Positions 40,614 to 50,259 of a DNA stretch of 64,000 nucleotides are shown here, in pieces; within the stretch, counting starts at the first letter, position 1; each line of letters begins with the position of its first letter. The notes beneath the pieces were generated by a model, which was given only the letters and a program-made list of their open reading frames with translations, was not told where the DNA came from and searched no databases. A program made the translations under genes and the position numbers. This stretch comes from CBDIDH01 sp965277595 (GTDB taxonomy: Bacteria > Planctomycetota > Planctomycetia > Isosphaerales > Isosphaeraceae), in the NCBI GenBank assembly GCA_965277595.1, contig CBDIDH010000002.1, positions 1,302,001-1,366,000 of the forward strand. Direction: 5' to 3'.

Positions 40614-43600
40614 GTGCCCAAGCGTACCGACATCAAGAAGATCCTGATCATCGGCGCCGGCCCGATCATCATCGGCCAGGCCTGTGAGTTCGACTACTCG
40701 GGCACCCAGGCGTGCAAGGCCCTTCGCGAAGAGGGCTACGAGGTCGTCCTCGTGAACTCGAATCCGGCCACCATCATGACCGACCCGGAGATGGCCGACC
40801 GGACCTACATCGAGCCGATCACCCCCGAGGTCGTCGAACAGATCATCGCCGTCGAGAAGCCCGACGCCGTCTTGCCCACGCTCGGCGGCCAGACCGGCCT
40901 CAACGTCGGCCTCGCCCTCGCCGAGAGCGGTGCCCTCGAACGCCACGGCTGCGCCCTCATCGGCGCCAGTGCCGAGGCCATTCGAAAGGCCGAGGACCGC
41001 GACCTCTTCAAGACCTGCATGAAGGAAATCGGCCTCGAAAGCGCCCGGAGCATCCTCGCCCATAACCTCGACGAGGCCCGAGCCGCCCGCGACGAGATCG
41101 GCCTCCCTTGCGTCCTTCGGCCCAGCTTCACGCTCGGCGGTTCGGGAGGCGGAATCGCCTACAACCGCGACGAGTTCGACAGGATGGTCGCCTATGGGAT
41201 CGAGCTCAGCCCGTCGCACTCGGTCCTCGTCGAGGAAAGCGTGATCGGCTGGAAAGAGTACGAGATGGAGGTCATGCGCGATTGCGCGGACAACGCCGTC
41301 ATCGTCTGCTCGATCGAGAACTTCGACCCGATGGGCGTCCACACCGGCGACAGCATCACCGTCGCCCCGGCGCAGACGCTCACCGACAAGGAATACCAGC
41401 TTCTGCGCGACGCCTCGATCGCCATCCTGCGCAAGATCGGCGTCGAGACAGGGGGGTCGAACGTTCAGTTCGCCATCGACCCCAAGGACGGCCGGATGAT
41501 CGTCATCGAGATGAATCCTCGAGTCAGCCGCAGCAGCGCCCTGGCCAGCAAGGCGACCGGCTTCCCGATCGCCAAGATCGCCGCCAAGCTCGCCGTCGGC
41601 TACCGGCTCGACGAGATCCGCAACGACATCACCCGCGAAACTCCCGCCTGCTTCGAGCCGACGATTGATTACGTCGTCACCAAGATTCCTCGCTGGGCCT
41701 TCGAGAAATTCCCCGAGGCCGACCCCGTCCTGACGACGCAGATGAAATCCGTCGGCGAGGTCATGGCGATCGGCCGGACCTTCCGCGAGTCCTTCCAGAA
41801 GGCGCTTCGAGGGCTGGAGGTCGGCCGGTTCGGTCTCGGCTGCGACCGCAAGGACCTCTGGGGAACCTCTCGGCAGCCGACGATCGACGAGATCAAGGGG
41901 AAGCTCGCCACGCCCAACACCGAGCGCGTCTGGCACATCCGCTACGCGATACTCGCCGGCATGCCGATGTCGCAGATCCAGTCGTTGACGAACATTGACC
42001 CCTGGTTCCTCGATAACCTCAAGGCGCTCGTCGAGCTTGAAGGGAAGCTCCGCGAGGCCGGTTCGCTCGACCGGGCGGGCGCCGATTTGATCCGCGAGGC
42101 CAAGCAAAACGGCTTCTCCGACCACCAGCTCGCGCACCTTTGGGGCGGAACCGAGATGGAGATCCGCAAGGCCAGGCAAGGGCTCGGCATCAACGCCGTC
42201 TTCAAGCTCGTTGACACCTGCGCCGCGGAGTTCGAGGCGGTCACGCCGTATTACTACTCGACCTACGACGACGAGGACGAGGCCCGCATCGGCGAAAAGC
42301 CCAGGGTCGTGATTCTCGGCGGCGGTCCCAACCGGATCGGCCAGGGAATCGAGTTCGACTACTGCTGCTGCCAGGCCGCCTTCGCCCTCAAGGCCGACGG
42401 CTTCGAGGTCGTCATGATCAACTCGAACCCCGAGACCGTGAGCACCGACTACGACACCTCGGACAGCCTCTTCTTCGAGCCCTTGACCGTCGAGGACGTG
42501 CTCAACGTCTGCGAGCGGATCAGGCCGATGGGGGTGATCGTCCAGTTCGGCGGCCAGACCCCCTTGAACCTCGCCCGGGCGCTTGAGGCGGCCGGCGTGC
42601 CGATCATCGGCACGAGTCCCGAGAGTATCGACCTGGCCGAGGACCGCGAACGCTTCAGCGCCGTGATTGATCGCCTCGGCCTGAAGCAGACGCCCAACGG
42701 AATCGCCACGAACAACGACGAGGCGATCCGCGCGGCCGAACAGATCGGCTATCCGGTCGTCGTCCGCCCCAGCTTCGTGCTCGGCGGCCGGGCGATGGAG
42801 ATCGTCTACGACGTCGCCAGCCTCGTCCGTTACATGACCGAGGCGGTCGACGCCAGCCCCGAGCATCCCGTCCTGATCGACAAGTTCCTTGAAGACGCCA
42901 GCGAGGTTGACGTCGACGCCGTCTGCGACGGCACGCGGACGATCGTCGGCGGCGTGATGGAACACATCGAGGAGGCCGGAATTCACTCGGGCGACTCCGC
43001 CTGCGCCATTCCTCCGTATAGCCTCTCGGCCGAGACCGTCGGTCGGCTCAAGGAGCAAACCTATGCCCTGGCCCAGGCGCTCAGCGTTCGCGGCCTGATG
43101 AACATCCAGTTCGCGGTCAAGGGGGGAGATATCTACGTCCTTGAGGTCAACCCGCGTGCCTCGCGGACCGTTCCCTTTGTTTCAAAGGCCACGGGGCTGA
43201 ACCTCGCCCAGGCGGCGGCCCGGGTCATGGTCGGGCGCTCGCTCGACGATCAGGGGATCACCGTCGAGCCGGTCCCCGCGTATGTCTCGGTGAAAGAGGC
43301 GGTCTTCCCCTTCGCCAAGTTCCCGGGCGTGGATATCGTCCTCGGCCCCGAGATGCGATCGACGGGCGAGGTGATGGGCATCGACCGCGACTTCGCGGCG
43401 GCCTTCGCCAAGGCGCAGACGGCCGCGTATAGCCGCCTGCCGCAATCGGGCACGGTCTTCGTGAGCGTCGCGGCGCGCGATCGTCAGGCGATCGTGCCGG
43501 TCGCCTCGCGACTCTCAGCCCTGGGGTTCACGCTCATGTGCACCGGCGGAACCGCCGCGGCTCTTGGAGCACAGGGGATCACGGTCACGCACGTCCGCAA

Positions 43601-43850
43601 GATCCACGAAGGGCGTCCGAACCTTCTCGACCACCTGGCCAACGGATCGATCGCCCTGATCGTCAACACACCGAGCGGCAAGGGCGCCCGAACCGACGAG
43701 GGCCGCATCCGCGCCGCGGCGGTCAGTCACGGCGTCCCCTGCATCACCACCCTCGCCGGCGCCAAGGCCGTCGTCTCGGCCCTGGAACGCCTCCGCGAAG
43801 GCAAGCTTGACGTCTACGCCCTTCAAGACCTGCTCAAAACCAGGGCGTGA
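40614..43850 (+). CDS. carB: Carbamoyl-phosphate synthase large subunit
   Basis: Makes carbamoyl phosphate from bicarbonate, ammonia (from CarA) and two ATP, for pyrimidines and arginine. 1078 residues, full length. Two homologous halves: KKILIIGAGPIIIGQACEFD at the start and RVVILGGGPNRIGQGIEFDY at about residue 562, each an ATP-grasp unit; then a C-terminal allosteric domain (GFTLMCTGGTAAAL). GTG 40614 gives the canonical PKRTDIKKIL opening. carA is not adjacent in this window. The upstream palindrome suggests regulation. Confidence 0.97.
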   Translation: MPKRTDIKKILIIGAGPIIIGQACEFDYSGTQACKALREEGYEVVLVNSNPATIMTDPEMADRTYIEPITPEVVEQIIAVEKPDAVLPTLGGQTGLNVGLALAESGALERHGCALIGASAEAIRKAEDRDLFKTCMKEIGLESARSILAHNLDEARAARDEIGLPCVLRPSFTLGGSGGGIAYNRDEFDRMVAYGIELSPSHSVLVEESVIGWKEYEMEVMRDCADNAVIVCSIENFDPMGVHTGDSITVAPAQTLTDKEYQLLRDASIAILRKIGVETGGSNVQFAIDPKDGRMIVIEMNPRVSRSSALASKATGFPIAKIAAKLAVGYRLDEIRNDITRETPACFEPTIDYVVTKIPRWAFEKFPEADPVLTTQMKSVGEVMAIGRTFRESFQKALRGLEVGRFGLGCDRKDLWGTSRQPTIDEIKGKLATPNTERVWHIRYAILAGMPMSQIQSLTNIDPWFLDNLKALVELEGKLREAGSLDRAGADLIREAKQNGFSDHQLAHLWGGTEMEIRKARQGLGINAVFKLVDTCAAEFEAVTPYYYSTYDDEDEARIGEKPRVVILGGGPNRIGQGIEFDYCCCQAAFALKADGFEVVMINSNPETVSTDYDTSDSLFFEPLTVEDVLNVCERIRPMGVIVQFGGQTPLNLARALEAAGVPIIGTSPESIDLAEDRERFSAVIDRLGLKQTPNGIATNNDEAIRAAEQIGYPVVVRPSFVLGGRAMEIVYDVASLVRYMTEAVDASPEHPVLIDKFLEDASEVDVDAVCDGTRTIVGGVMEHIEEAGIHSGDSACAIPPYSLSAETVGRLKEQTYALAQALSVRGLMNIQFAVKGGDIYVLEVNPRASRTVPFVSKATGLNLAQAAARVMVGRSLDDQGITVEPVPAYVSVKEAVFPFAKFPGVDIVLGPEMRSTGEVMGIDRDFAAAFAKAQTAAYSRLPQSGTVFVSVAARDRQAIVPVASRLSALGFTLMCTGGTAAALGAQGITVTHVRKIHEGRPNLLDHLANGSIALIVNTPSGKGARTDEGRIRAAAVSHGVPCITTLAGAKAVVSALERLREGKLDVYALQDLLKTRA

Positions 43851-43871
43851 CTCACGTTCTGGTGAGAACTT

Positions 43872-43951
43872 GAGGACCAATGACCAAGGACCGATGACCA
43901 AGGACCGATGGAAAAATGTCTTGGTCATTGGTCATCGGTCCTCGGTCATTG
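43872..43951. repeat. Heptad hairpin between carB and Uma2
   Basis: The left arm contains ATGACCAAGGACCGATGACC; the right arm contains GGTCATCGGTCCTCGGTCAT. Loop GAAAAATGTC. The arms match with few differences. It could end the carB transcript. Confidence 0.8.
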
Positions 43952-43986
43952 AACCCGAAACGTCCCGGCTTCGGAGGAGATCCCCA

Positions 43987-44553
43987 ATGGCGACCGCACC
44001 CGCGAGGCGCGCCACGATCGACGACCTCTTGCAGACCGAAGGCAAGGCCGAACTGATCGGTGGAAGGACCGTGTCCTTCATGCCCACGGGGGGTTTGCCG
44101 AGCCGGGTTGGGACCCGAATTTACCGGAGCCTGGATGATCGGGCCGAGGCGACCGGTCTCGGTTTCGCCTTCACCGACAACATGGGCTTCACCGTTCCCG
44201 AACTCCCTTCCGGCCGCGAGTCGTTCAGCCCCGACGTCTCGTATTACGTCGGTCCGCCCCCCGCGAACCCGATGCGGTTCCTTCAAGGCCCCCCCACGCT
44301 CGCCGTTGAGGTTCGTAGCGAACATGATTACGGACCCGCCGCCGATCGAGCCATCGCCGAGAAGCGGGCCGATTATTTCGCCTCGGGAACGCTCGTCGTC
44401 TGGGATGTCGACTCGGTTGCCAGGCTGGTTCACGTCTACCGGGCCGACGACCCCGATCAACCGACGACCTATCAATCCGGCCAGGACGCCGAGGCCGAAC
44501 CCGCCGTTGTCGGATGGTCGCTCGCCGTCGATCGGATCTTCGGGGGGCCTTGA
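43987..44553 (+). CDS. Uma2 family protein, variant core
   Basis: A 188-residue Uma2/DUF820 protein from ATG 43987. ELIGGRTVSFMPTGG and SFSPDVSYYVG are family motifs. The usual PDLAVEV is PPTLAVEV here, with Thr at the position of the catalytic-type Asp; RSEHDYGPAADRAIAEKR then ADYFASGTLVVWDVD follow. The Thr substitution may mean loss of nuclease activity or a shifted active site. This is a different subgroup from the 18691-20754 triplet and from 2703. Confidence 0.87.
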   Translation: MATAPARRATIDDLLQTEGKAELIGGRTVSFMPTGGLPSRVGTRIYRSLDDRAEATGLGFAFTDNMGFTVPELPSGRESFSPDVSYYVGPPPANPMRFLQGPPTLAVEVRSEHDYGPAADRAIAEKRADYFASGTLVVWDVDSVARLVHVYRADDPDQPTTYQSGQDAEAEPAVVGWSLAVDRIFGGP

Positions 44554-44696
44554 ACCTCGGTCATTTTCTGCCCGGGAACGAGCCCGGAAACGTCGGCGGA
44601 TTTTGCGTGCGGAATCGGCGACGCCCCTGTGTTAGATTGATTGACCGCGAGGAACGGGCGGTCGAACGAATCGTAACACGGATCAGGGGGTCGAGA

Positions 44697-46412
44697 ATGG
44701 CGCGGCGGAGAAGTCACGCGAAGAGGGCGGGGGGTTGGGTCGTCGGTCTTGCTCTGGCGATCGGGTGGGCGTCGATCGCCGAGGCGCAGGTGGCGACGGT
44801 CACGGTGAAGTCGGCCGATGCGTTGTTTAAACAGTTCCGCAAGCTCGCCGGCGCGACCGATTCCGCGGCGGCCGGACAGATGACCAACGGCCTCGACGCC
44901 CTGGACAACGGCGGCATCCTCAAGTGGCTCGCCCGCGACCGACCCGCCGCGGCCACGATGGATCTGATCCTTCCGGAAGCCGGCGCGGCAGGCCCGCCGA
45001 CCCCGGTCGTCGCGGTCTTCCTGCCGATCACCAGTCGAGACGACCTCCTCGACGGGCTCAAGGGGTTGGGACTCGAAATCGACGACAAGCCCGGTGTCGA
45101 CGGGTTCTCGCACAAGATCGCGTCCGGGGGTAAAGCCCTTCCGCTCTACCTGCTCGCCGACCCGCCAACAGGGTACGCCGTCGCCACGAACGTTCCCTCG
45201 GGCGCGAAGCGGCTCCGGGCGGTCAAGCCGGCCGACCTCAAGCCGACCCGGCCGGGGACGGTTCTCGTCGGCCTCCGCATCGATCGACTCCCCGACCCGA
45301 TCAAGACGGCCTTTCTCACGAACGTCAGGCAGCGCAACGAGGTCTCACGCCAGCGCAAGCCAGGCGAGACCGACGAACAATACAAGGGCCGGCTCGCCGG
45401 GATCAATTATGCCGCAGACGCGATCGAGGCCTTTGTCCGCGACGGCCGCGAGGTCACGCTCGACGCCGCTGTTGACGAGACCTCAAACACGCTCAAAATG
45501 GCAATGGGCATCGAGGCCCGGCCCGGTACGCCGATGGCCAACGCCCTTGGCACCTTTGGCGCCCGGCGGGGCCGCTTCCTCAACCTCTGGCCCGGCGCCG
45601 GCATGACGCTGCAAGGAGTCGTGCCCATTCCCGCCGCCTTCCGCTCGCTCATGCAAGCGTCGATCGACCAGCAGCGCGCCCGGCTCGAAAAGGACGCCAC
45701 GCCCGAAGATCGCCGGCTCACCGCCTTGATGCTCGACGCCCTCAAGCCAACGCTCAACGCCGACGCCCACGACGCCTGCATCGCCATGGGCACGGCAAGA
45801 GGCACCGGCAAGGACGAGACCAACGTCGTCCTCTTCGGCATCGCCATGAAAGACTCGATCAAGGTTGAGGCCGCGCTCCGCGAGACGCTCGCCAAGAAGC
45901 TCAAGGCCGAAGACAGGGACAAGGTCGCCCTCGACCACGACCACGGGCCGGGCGGAACTTCGATCCACCGGTTCACCCTCGACGCCAAGAACCTCAAGGC
46001 CGACGAGTTCGGCCAACCCCTGATGTTCGTCGCCTTTCCCGAAGGCGCGGCGATCGCGGCGGTCGGCGGCAACGGCCTCGGCGTCCTCAAGCAGGCGATC
46101 GGATCGATCCGCAAGGCGCCTGGATCGGCCACCTCGGCAGGCCCGCAGATCGGCCTTGATGTCTCGGCGATCCGGTTCTCCAAGATCCATAACGCCGAGA
46201 ACGGCGATAACTTCCGCGCGGCCGTCCGCGAGGTCTATCCCAACGCCGAGACCAAGGCAGATCCAGCGAAGGCCCAGGACCACATCCGAATCGGCCTCTC
46301 GGGCGAATCGGGCCGACTCCGGCTCATGCTTGAGTCGGATCTGCCCGCGCTGAATTTCCTGGCCAAGGTCGGTGCCAAACGCCAGAAAGCCGGCGCGGTC
46401 AACGGCCGTTGA
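44697..46412 (+). CDS. Exported hypothetical protein
   Basis: A 571-residue protein with a signal peptide (RAGGWVVGLALAIGWASIAEA, about 10-30). The remainder is an alpha/beta pattern that repeats roughly twice: FKQFRKLAGATD at the start of the first half and a second set after residue about 280. No known domain is recognised. AGGGGG six bases before ATG 44697 fixes the start. Similar secreted proteins are common in planctomycete genomes without an assigned function. Its 3' end overlaps the convergent methyltransferase gene by 14 bases. Confidence 0.75.
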   Translation: MARRRSHAKRAGGWVVGLALAIGWASIAEAQVATVTVKSADALFKQFRKLAGATDSAAAGQMTNGLDALDNGGILKWLARDRPAAATMDLILPEAGAAGPPTPVVAVFLPITSRDDLLDGLKGLGLEIDDKPGVDGFSHKIASGGKALPLYLLADPPTGYAVATNVPSGAKRLRAVKPADLKPTRPGTVLVGLRIDRLPDPIKTAFLTNVRQRNEVSRQRKPGETDEQYKGRLAGINYAADAIEAFVRDGREVTLDAAVDETSNTLKMAMGIEARPGTPMANALGTFGARRGRFLNLWPGAGMTLQGVVPIPAAFRSLMQASIDQQRARLEKDATPEDRRLTALMLDALKPTLNADAHDACIAMGTARGTGKDETNVVLFGIAMKDSIKVEAALRETLAKKLKAEDRDKVALDHDHGPGGTSIHRFTLDAKNLKADEFGQPLMFVAFPEGAAIAAVGGNGLGVLKQAIGSIRKAPGSATSAGPQIGLDVSAIRFSKIHNAENGDNFRAAVREVYPNAETKADPAKAQDHIRIGLSGESGRLRLMLESDLPALNFLAKVGAKRQKAGAVNGR

Positions 46413-47070
46413 GTTCACTGGAGGGTTGATCCCTGGGATCGCTCTTTTCCCAGGGAACAACCCACAGGTACAGGGCTTCCGCGGCAAAAATTGAAGGTCG
46501 GCGAAGGGCCTCGACGCGCTTCGGCCTGGCGCCTCGCATCGGAAAGGCGTGCGAGACGATCCGGGTTCCCGGCCGCAGCGCGGCGAGCTTCGGCTTGAGC
46601 CGAACGTTCAGCTCGGGCAGCAAAAAAAGGGTAATCACCGTCGCCGGGCTGAGGTCGGCGTTGAAGAGGTTGTCCTGACGGATCGTGACGAGGTGCTCGA
46701 CCCCGTTCTCGCGGGCGTTCTTGCGTGCCTCGGCGACGCGGACGGGGTCGATGTCAAAACCAACGCCCTTGACGCCGAACCGTTTCGCGGCGGTGACCAC
46801 GATCCGGCCGTCGCCGCAGCCGAGGTCATAAACGACGTCGCCCGGCTTCACCTCGGCAAGCTCAAGCATCTGGTCGACAATCTCCCGAGGCGTCGGCACG
46901 TAGATCACGTCCATCTTCGGCTTCGGCGGAATCACCAGGTGAAACGGCCTGGCGAGCCGCCTTTCATCGGGTCGATCAAACCTCCCCAGACTCCAGGCCA
47001 GGGTGAGGACCGAGACCAGCAAAAGGGCAAAGGCCCCGACTGCTCGCCAGAGCCCGCGCGCATCCATCAT
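46399..47070 (-). CDS. Membrane-anchored class I SAM methyltransferase
   Basis: A 223-residue protein with an N-terminal transmembrane helix (LWRAVGAFALLLVSVLTLAW) and a methyltransferase domain. The motif VVYDLGCGDGRIVV (about residues 80-93) binds SAM; VPTPREIVDQMLELA before it and TLFLLPELNVRLKPKLAAL after it match the FAM173/ATPSc-KMT-like family of lysine methyltransferases and its bacterial relatives. The target in bacteria is unknown. The anchor would hold the domain at the membrane. Convergent with and overlapping the preceding gene by 14 bases. Confidence 0.85.
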   Translation of the reverse strand: MMDARGLWRAVGAFALLLVSVLTLAWSLGRFDRPDERRLARPFHLVIPPKPKMDVIYVPTPREIVDQMLELAEVKPGDVVYDLGCGDGRIVVTAAKRFGVKGVGFDIDPVRVAEARKNARENGVEHLVTIRQDNLFNADLSPATVITLFLLPELNVRLKPKLAALRPGTRIVSHAFPMRGARPKRVEALRRPSIFAAEALYLWVVPWEKSDPRDQPSSELNGR

Positions 47071-47329
47071 GACCTGAAATCCTTCGAGGACCCGGAATCT
47101 CCGGACCGATGATTCTTTCGCGACAGGGACCAGAGGACTGAGAAACTCACCGAATCAGTCGTTGGTCCTCATGTCAAAAGGCCCGCGGCGCTGAAATTTC
47201 CGGGCGCCGCGTTCCGCCAACGAAGCGTGGGGGGTACACTGAAAACGGTAATCTAGAACGGTCGCGTCGGCAACGCCCCGCCGATCGGTCGATCGATCGC
47301 TTGCTTGCTTGCGTTGAGGCCGACCCGTC

Positions 47330-48139
47330 ATGGTCCCGCTCGACCCGGCCGCTGCCCGAGAGGTGATGACCCGGCTCGACCTGCCCGCCGAGCCGGGTCT
47401 GCTGGCCCTGAAGCATGCCCTGACCTTTCGCGGGCCGGGACTCTGGGGCGATGCTCCCCTGTCGCCTCGCAGCGTGATCCTGATCCGCGAAGGCGACGGA
47501 CAGCTTGAAGCCTTCGGCGCGGGCGAACCCGAGCCGGCCGTCGGCTGGCTCGTCGGTCATCATCGCGGTTTCAGCCTGCTGGCTCCCGGCCCCTGGCTCG
47601 ACGCCGTCCGCGAACGCGTCGGCGAGGTCGACGAGTCCGAGGTGGAAACCTGGTCGAGCGGCCCCAGATCGTCTCTTCAAACCTTGAAGACGCCGCAGCC
47701 GTCGTCGACGTCTCGCGTTCTGACGCGTCTGTTGACCGCGCGCGACCTGACCCCTTTCAACGCCGTGGCGCCGTCGTGGGCCTTGCGGGGCTGGCGGTCG
47801 TATCCGGCCTTGATTGACCACGGAGCGGCCTTCGGCGTGCCGCACGGGCCGGGCTTCGCGGCCCTGGCCTGGGTCTTTGACCAGGCGGATCGTTACGATT
47901 CCGTGGGCATTTACACGGTTCCCCGCTACCGAAGGCTCGGCCTCGCCCGCGCCGCGGCATCGGCCCTGTGTGACCACATTCTTCAGGCGCGGAAGCGAAG
48001 GCCGCTCTGGTCGACCCCGGCCGAGAACGACGCCTCGCGCGCCCTCGCCTCTTCGCTCGGATTCACACCGGCCTCCGTCGAGCCTCTTTTGCGCTGGCCG
48101 CCCAGGGCCAAGGTCGAGGATGAGGATGAGGACGCCTGA
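47330..48139 (+). CDS. GNAT family N-acetyltransferase
   Basis: A 269-residue protein whose C-terminal domain has the GNAT acetyl-CoA loop YTVPRYRRLGLARAAASAL (about residues 195-213), followed by ENDASRALASSLGF, as in FR47-like members. The N-terminal half is a degenerate GNAT or unrelated region. The C-terminus is acidic (VEDEDEDA). Its stop codon overlaps the next start (TGATG). The substrate is unknown. The upstream spacer 47071-47329 holds a GATCGATCGCTTGCTTGC simple repeat and no clear promoter. Confidence 0.85.
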   Translation: MVPLDPAAAREVMTRLDLPAEPGLLALKHALTFRGPGLWGDAPLSPRSVILIREGDGQLEAFGAGEPEPAVGWLVGHHRGFSLLAPGPWLDAVRERVGEVDESEVETWSSGPRSSLQTLKTPQPSSTSRVLTRLLTARDLTPFNAVAPSWALRGWRSYPALIDHGAAFGVPHGPGFAALAWVFDQADRYDSVGIYTVPRYRRLGLARAAASALCDHILQARKRRPLWSTPAENDASRALASSLGFTPASVEPLLRWPPRAKVEDEDEDA

Positions 48140-48762
48140 TGCCCGGCTACCCGATCGAGCTGGACCTGCGCGGTCGGAGCGTGCTCGTCGTCGGCCTGGG
48201 AACGGTCGGCTTTCGCAAGGCGTCGGGATTGCTCGCGGCCGGCGCGCGCGTGATCGGCGTTGACCCGGCCCCGACCGCCGAGGCGCTCTCCGCCGGTCTC
48301 GACCTGCGAGCCGAGCCATATCAGACCGCGCATCTTCAAGGCGTCTGCCTGGCCTTCGCGGCGGGACCACCCGACGTCAACGAGCGGGTCGTGGCCGAGG
48401 CCCGATCGGCGGGTCTCTGGGTCAATTCGGCGAGCGATCCAGGCTCGGGCGACCTGACGATCCCGGCCGTCTGGCGCTCCGGCGGATTGACGCTCACCGT
48501 GTCGACCTCTGGCGCCAGCCCCGCGCTGGCCCTGGCCCTGCGCGATCGCGCCGCCGCGGCCATTGGACCTGAAGCCGGAGGGCTGATCGCCCTTCTGGCC
48601 GAGGTCCGACCGATCGTCCTGGCGAAGCTGGTTGATCCCTCGACCCGGCGTCGGGTCCTGGCCGCCTGGGCCGATCCCCGCTGGCTTGACCTCTATCGCG
48701 CGGAAGGTGCCGATGCCGTTCGCGCAGAATTGCTTCGAGCCATCGACGGCGAGGTTCCTTGA
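48139..48762 (+). CDS. Precorrin-2 dehydrogenase / sirohydrochlorin ferrochelatase-type protein
   Basis: A 207-residue protein like the N-terminal module of CysG and yeast Met8p, which oxidises precorrin-2 and can insert iron to give siroheme. NAD motif LVVGLGTVGFRKASGLL at about 17-33; NSASDPGSGDLTIPA and LTVSTSGASPALALALR are the family's second and third blocks. The catalytic aspartate is probably the one in SASD. ATG 48139 overlaps the GNAT stop. No other siroheme genes are in the window. Confidence 0.88.
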   Translation: MPGYPIELDLRGRSVLVVGLGTVGFRKASGLLAAGARVIGVDPAPTAEALSAGLDLRAEPYQTAHLQGVCLAFAAGPPDVNERVVAEARSAGLWVNSASDPGSGDLTIPAVWRSGGLTLTVSTSGASPALALALRDRAAAAIGPEAGGLIALLAEVRPIVLAKLVDPSTRRRVLAAWADPRWLDLYRAEGADAVRAELLRAIDGEVP

Positions 48763-48927
48763 GTCGGGCTTGAAGATCGTCAGGCCACGTGGGCGGCAGT
48801 CAACGCCGCCGCGAATCGCCTTGTCAGGCGATACCGGCTGATTGATAATGCCGCTTTCGGCAAACCGGGGGCGAGGCTCAAGGCGTTGGCGGGTCAATCG
48901 ATCAACGCCCGGAAGGGACATTGGGAC

Positions 48928-50253
48928 GTGAAAATCGCCGTCATCGGGACTGGTTACGTCGGCCTGGTCACGGGGACCTGCCTGGCGGAAAGCGGCAACG
49001 ACGTGATCTGCGTCGACAAGGTCGCCGCCAAGATTGAGAGCCTCCGACAGGGGCGGATTCCGATCTACGAGCCGGGCCTGGCCGAGCTGGTTCACCGCAA
49101 CGCGCGCGACGGCCGCCTGAAGTTTTCCACGAGCCTGCCCGAGGGAATCGCCGAGGCCGAACTGGTCTTCATCGCCGTCGGAACGCCTCAAGGAAGCGAC
49201 GGCGGCGCTGATCTGGCCGGAATCTGGGCCGTCGGCCGCGAGATCGCCACGGCGATGACCGGTCCCAAGACGATCGTCATCAAGAGCACCGTGCCTGTCG
49301 GCACGAACGCCGAGCTGGCCCGCCGGATGGCCGAGGTGACGACGCTTCCGTTCGACGTCGCCAACAATCCCGAGTTCCTCAAGGAAGGGGCGGCGATCGA
49401 TGACTTCAACAAGCCCGACCGCGTCGTCGTCGGCGTCCGTCGGGCCGAGATCGGCGCCCGGCTCCGCGAGTTGTACGCCCCCTTCCTCCGTACCGACCGC
49501 CCCTTTCTGGTCATGACCCCCGAGAGCGCCGAGATGACCAAGTATGTGGCGAACTGCCTGCTCGCCACCAAGATCAGCTTCATCAACGAGATGGCCAACC
49601 TCTGCGAGGCGTATGGCGCGGACATCAACGAGGTCCGCCGCGGGATCGGCCACGACCAGCGGATCGGCTTCAGCTTCCTCTTTCCAGGTGTCGGCTACGG
49701 CGGCTCGTGCTTTCCGAAGGACGTCCGCGCGGCGATCCACATGGCGCATGCGCGCGGCCTGCCGGCCCGGATGATGGAGTCGGTCGACCTGGTCAACGAG
49801 GCCCAGAAAGACGTGCTCGCCCGCAAGATCCTCATCCACTTCGACGGCTCGGCCCAGGGCAAGACCGTCGCCGTCTGGGGCCTTGCCTTCAAGCCCCGGA
49901 CCGACGACGTCCGCGAGGCCCCCGCGCTCGTCCTGATTGACGCCCTGCTGGCCGAAGGGGTCTCGATCCGCGTCCACGATCCCGAGGCGATTCCCAACGT
50001 CCGCGCCCTTTACGGCGACCGGATCACCTACTGCGATCGCCCTTACGGCGCCCTCGAACAGGCCGACGCCCTGGCGATCGTGACCGAGTGGAACGAGTTC
50101 CGCAACCCCGACTTCGAGGTGATGACCCGTCTCTTGAAACACCCCGTCATCTTCGACGGCCGGAACCTCTACGATCCCGACCGGATGGCCTCTCTCGGCT
50201 TCACCTACCACGGAATCGGCCGCGCACCCACCGTGAACGCAGGGGGATGCTGA
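48928..50253 (+). CDS. ugd: UDP-glucose 6-dehydrogenase
   Basis: Oxidises UDP-glucose to UDP-glucuronate with two NAD. 441 residues. KIAVIGTGYVGLVTGTCLAE is the NAD motif; NNPEFLKEGAAIDDF and the catalytic-cysteine segment GYGGSCFPKD (about residue 260) are diagnostic. GTG 48928 is selected because GGAAGGG ends ten bases upstream and the NAD motif begins at once; the longer frame would add a tail. The product feeds capsule, exopolysaccharide or lipid-sugar synthesis, in line with the sugar genes on the opposite strand downstream. Confidence 0.95.
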   Translation: MKIAVIGTGYVGLVTGTCLAESGNDVICVDKVAAKIESLRQGRIPIYEPGLAELVHRNARDGRLKFSTSLPEGIAEAELVFIAVGTPQGSDGGADLAGIWAVGREIATAMTGPKTIVIKSTVPVGTNAELARRMAEVTTLPFDVANNPEFLKEGAAIDDFNKPDRVVVGVRRAEIGARLRELYAPFLRTDRPFLVMTPESAEMTKYVANCLLATKISFINEMANLCEAYGADINEVRRGIGHDQRIGFSFLFPGVGYGGSCFPKDVRAAIHMAHARGLPARMMESVDLVNEAQKDVLARKILIHFDGSAQGKTVAVWGLAFKPRTDDVREAPALVLIDALLAEGVSIRVHDPEAIPNVRALYGDRITYCDRPYGALEQADALAIVTEWNEFRNPDFEVMTRLLKHPVIFDGRNLYDPDRMASLGFTYHGIGRAPTVNAGGC

Positions 50254-50259
50254 GGCGAT

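Noticed and set aside
40173..43058. Open frame of 961 codons on the minus strand opposite carB
   Set aside because: It is antisense to a full-length carB with strong family motifs; GC-rich codon structure leaves long open frames on the other strand. The translation is low in hydrophobic order and has no domain.
47983..50211. Open frame of 742 codons on the minus strand
   Set aside because: It lies opposite the 3' part of the GNAT gene, the siroheme gene and ugd, all well supported. It has Asp/Gly/Arg-rich composition typical of a shadow frame.
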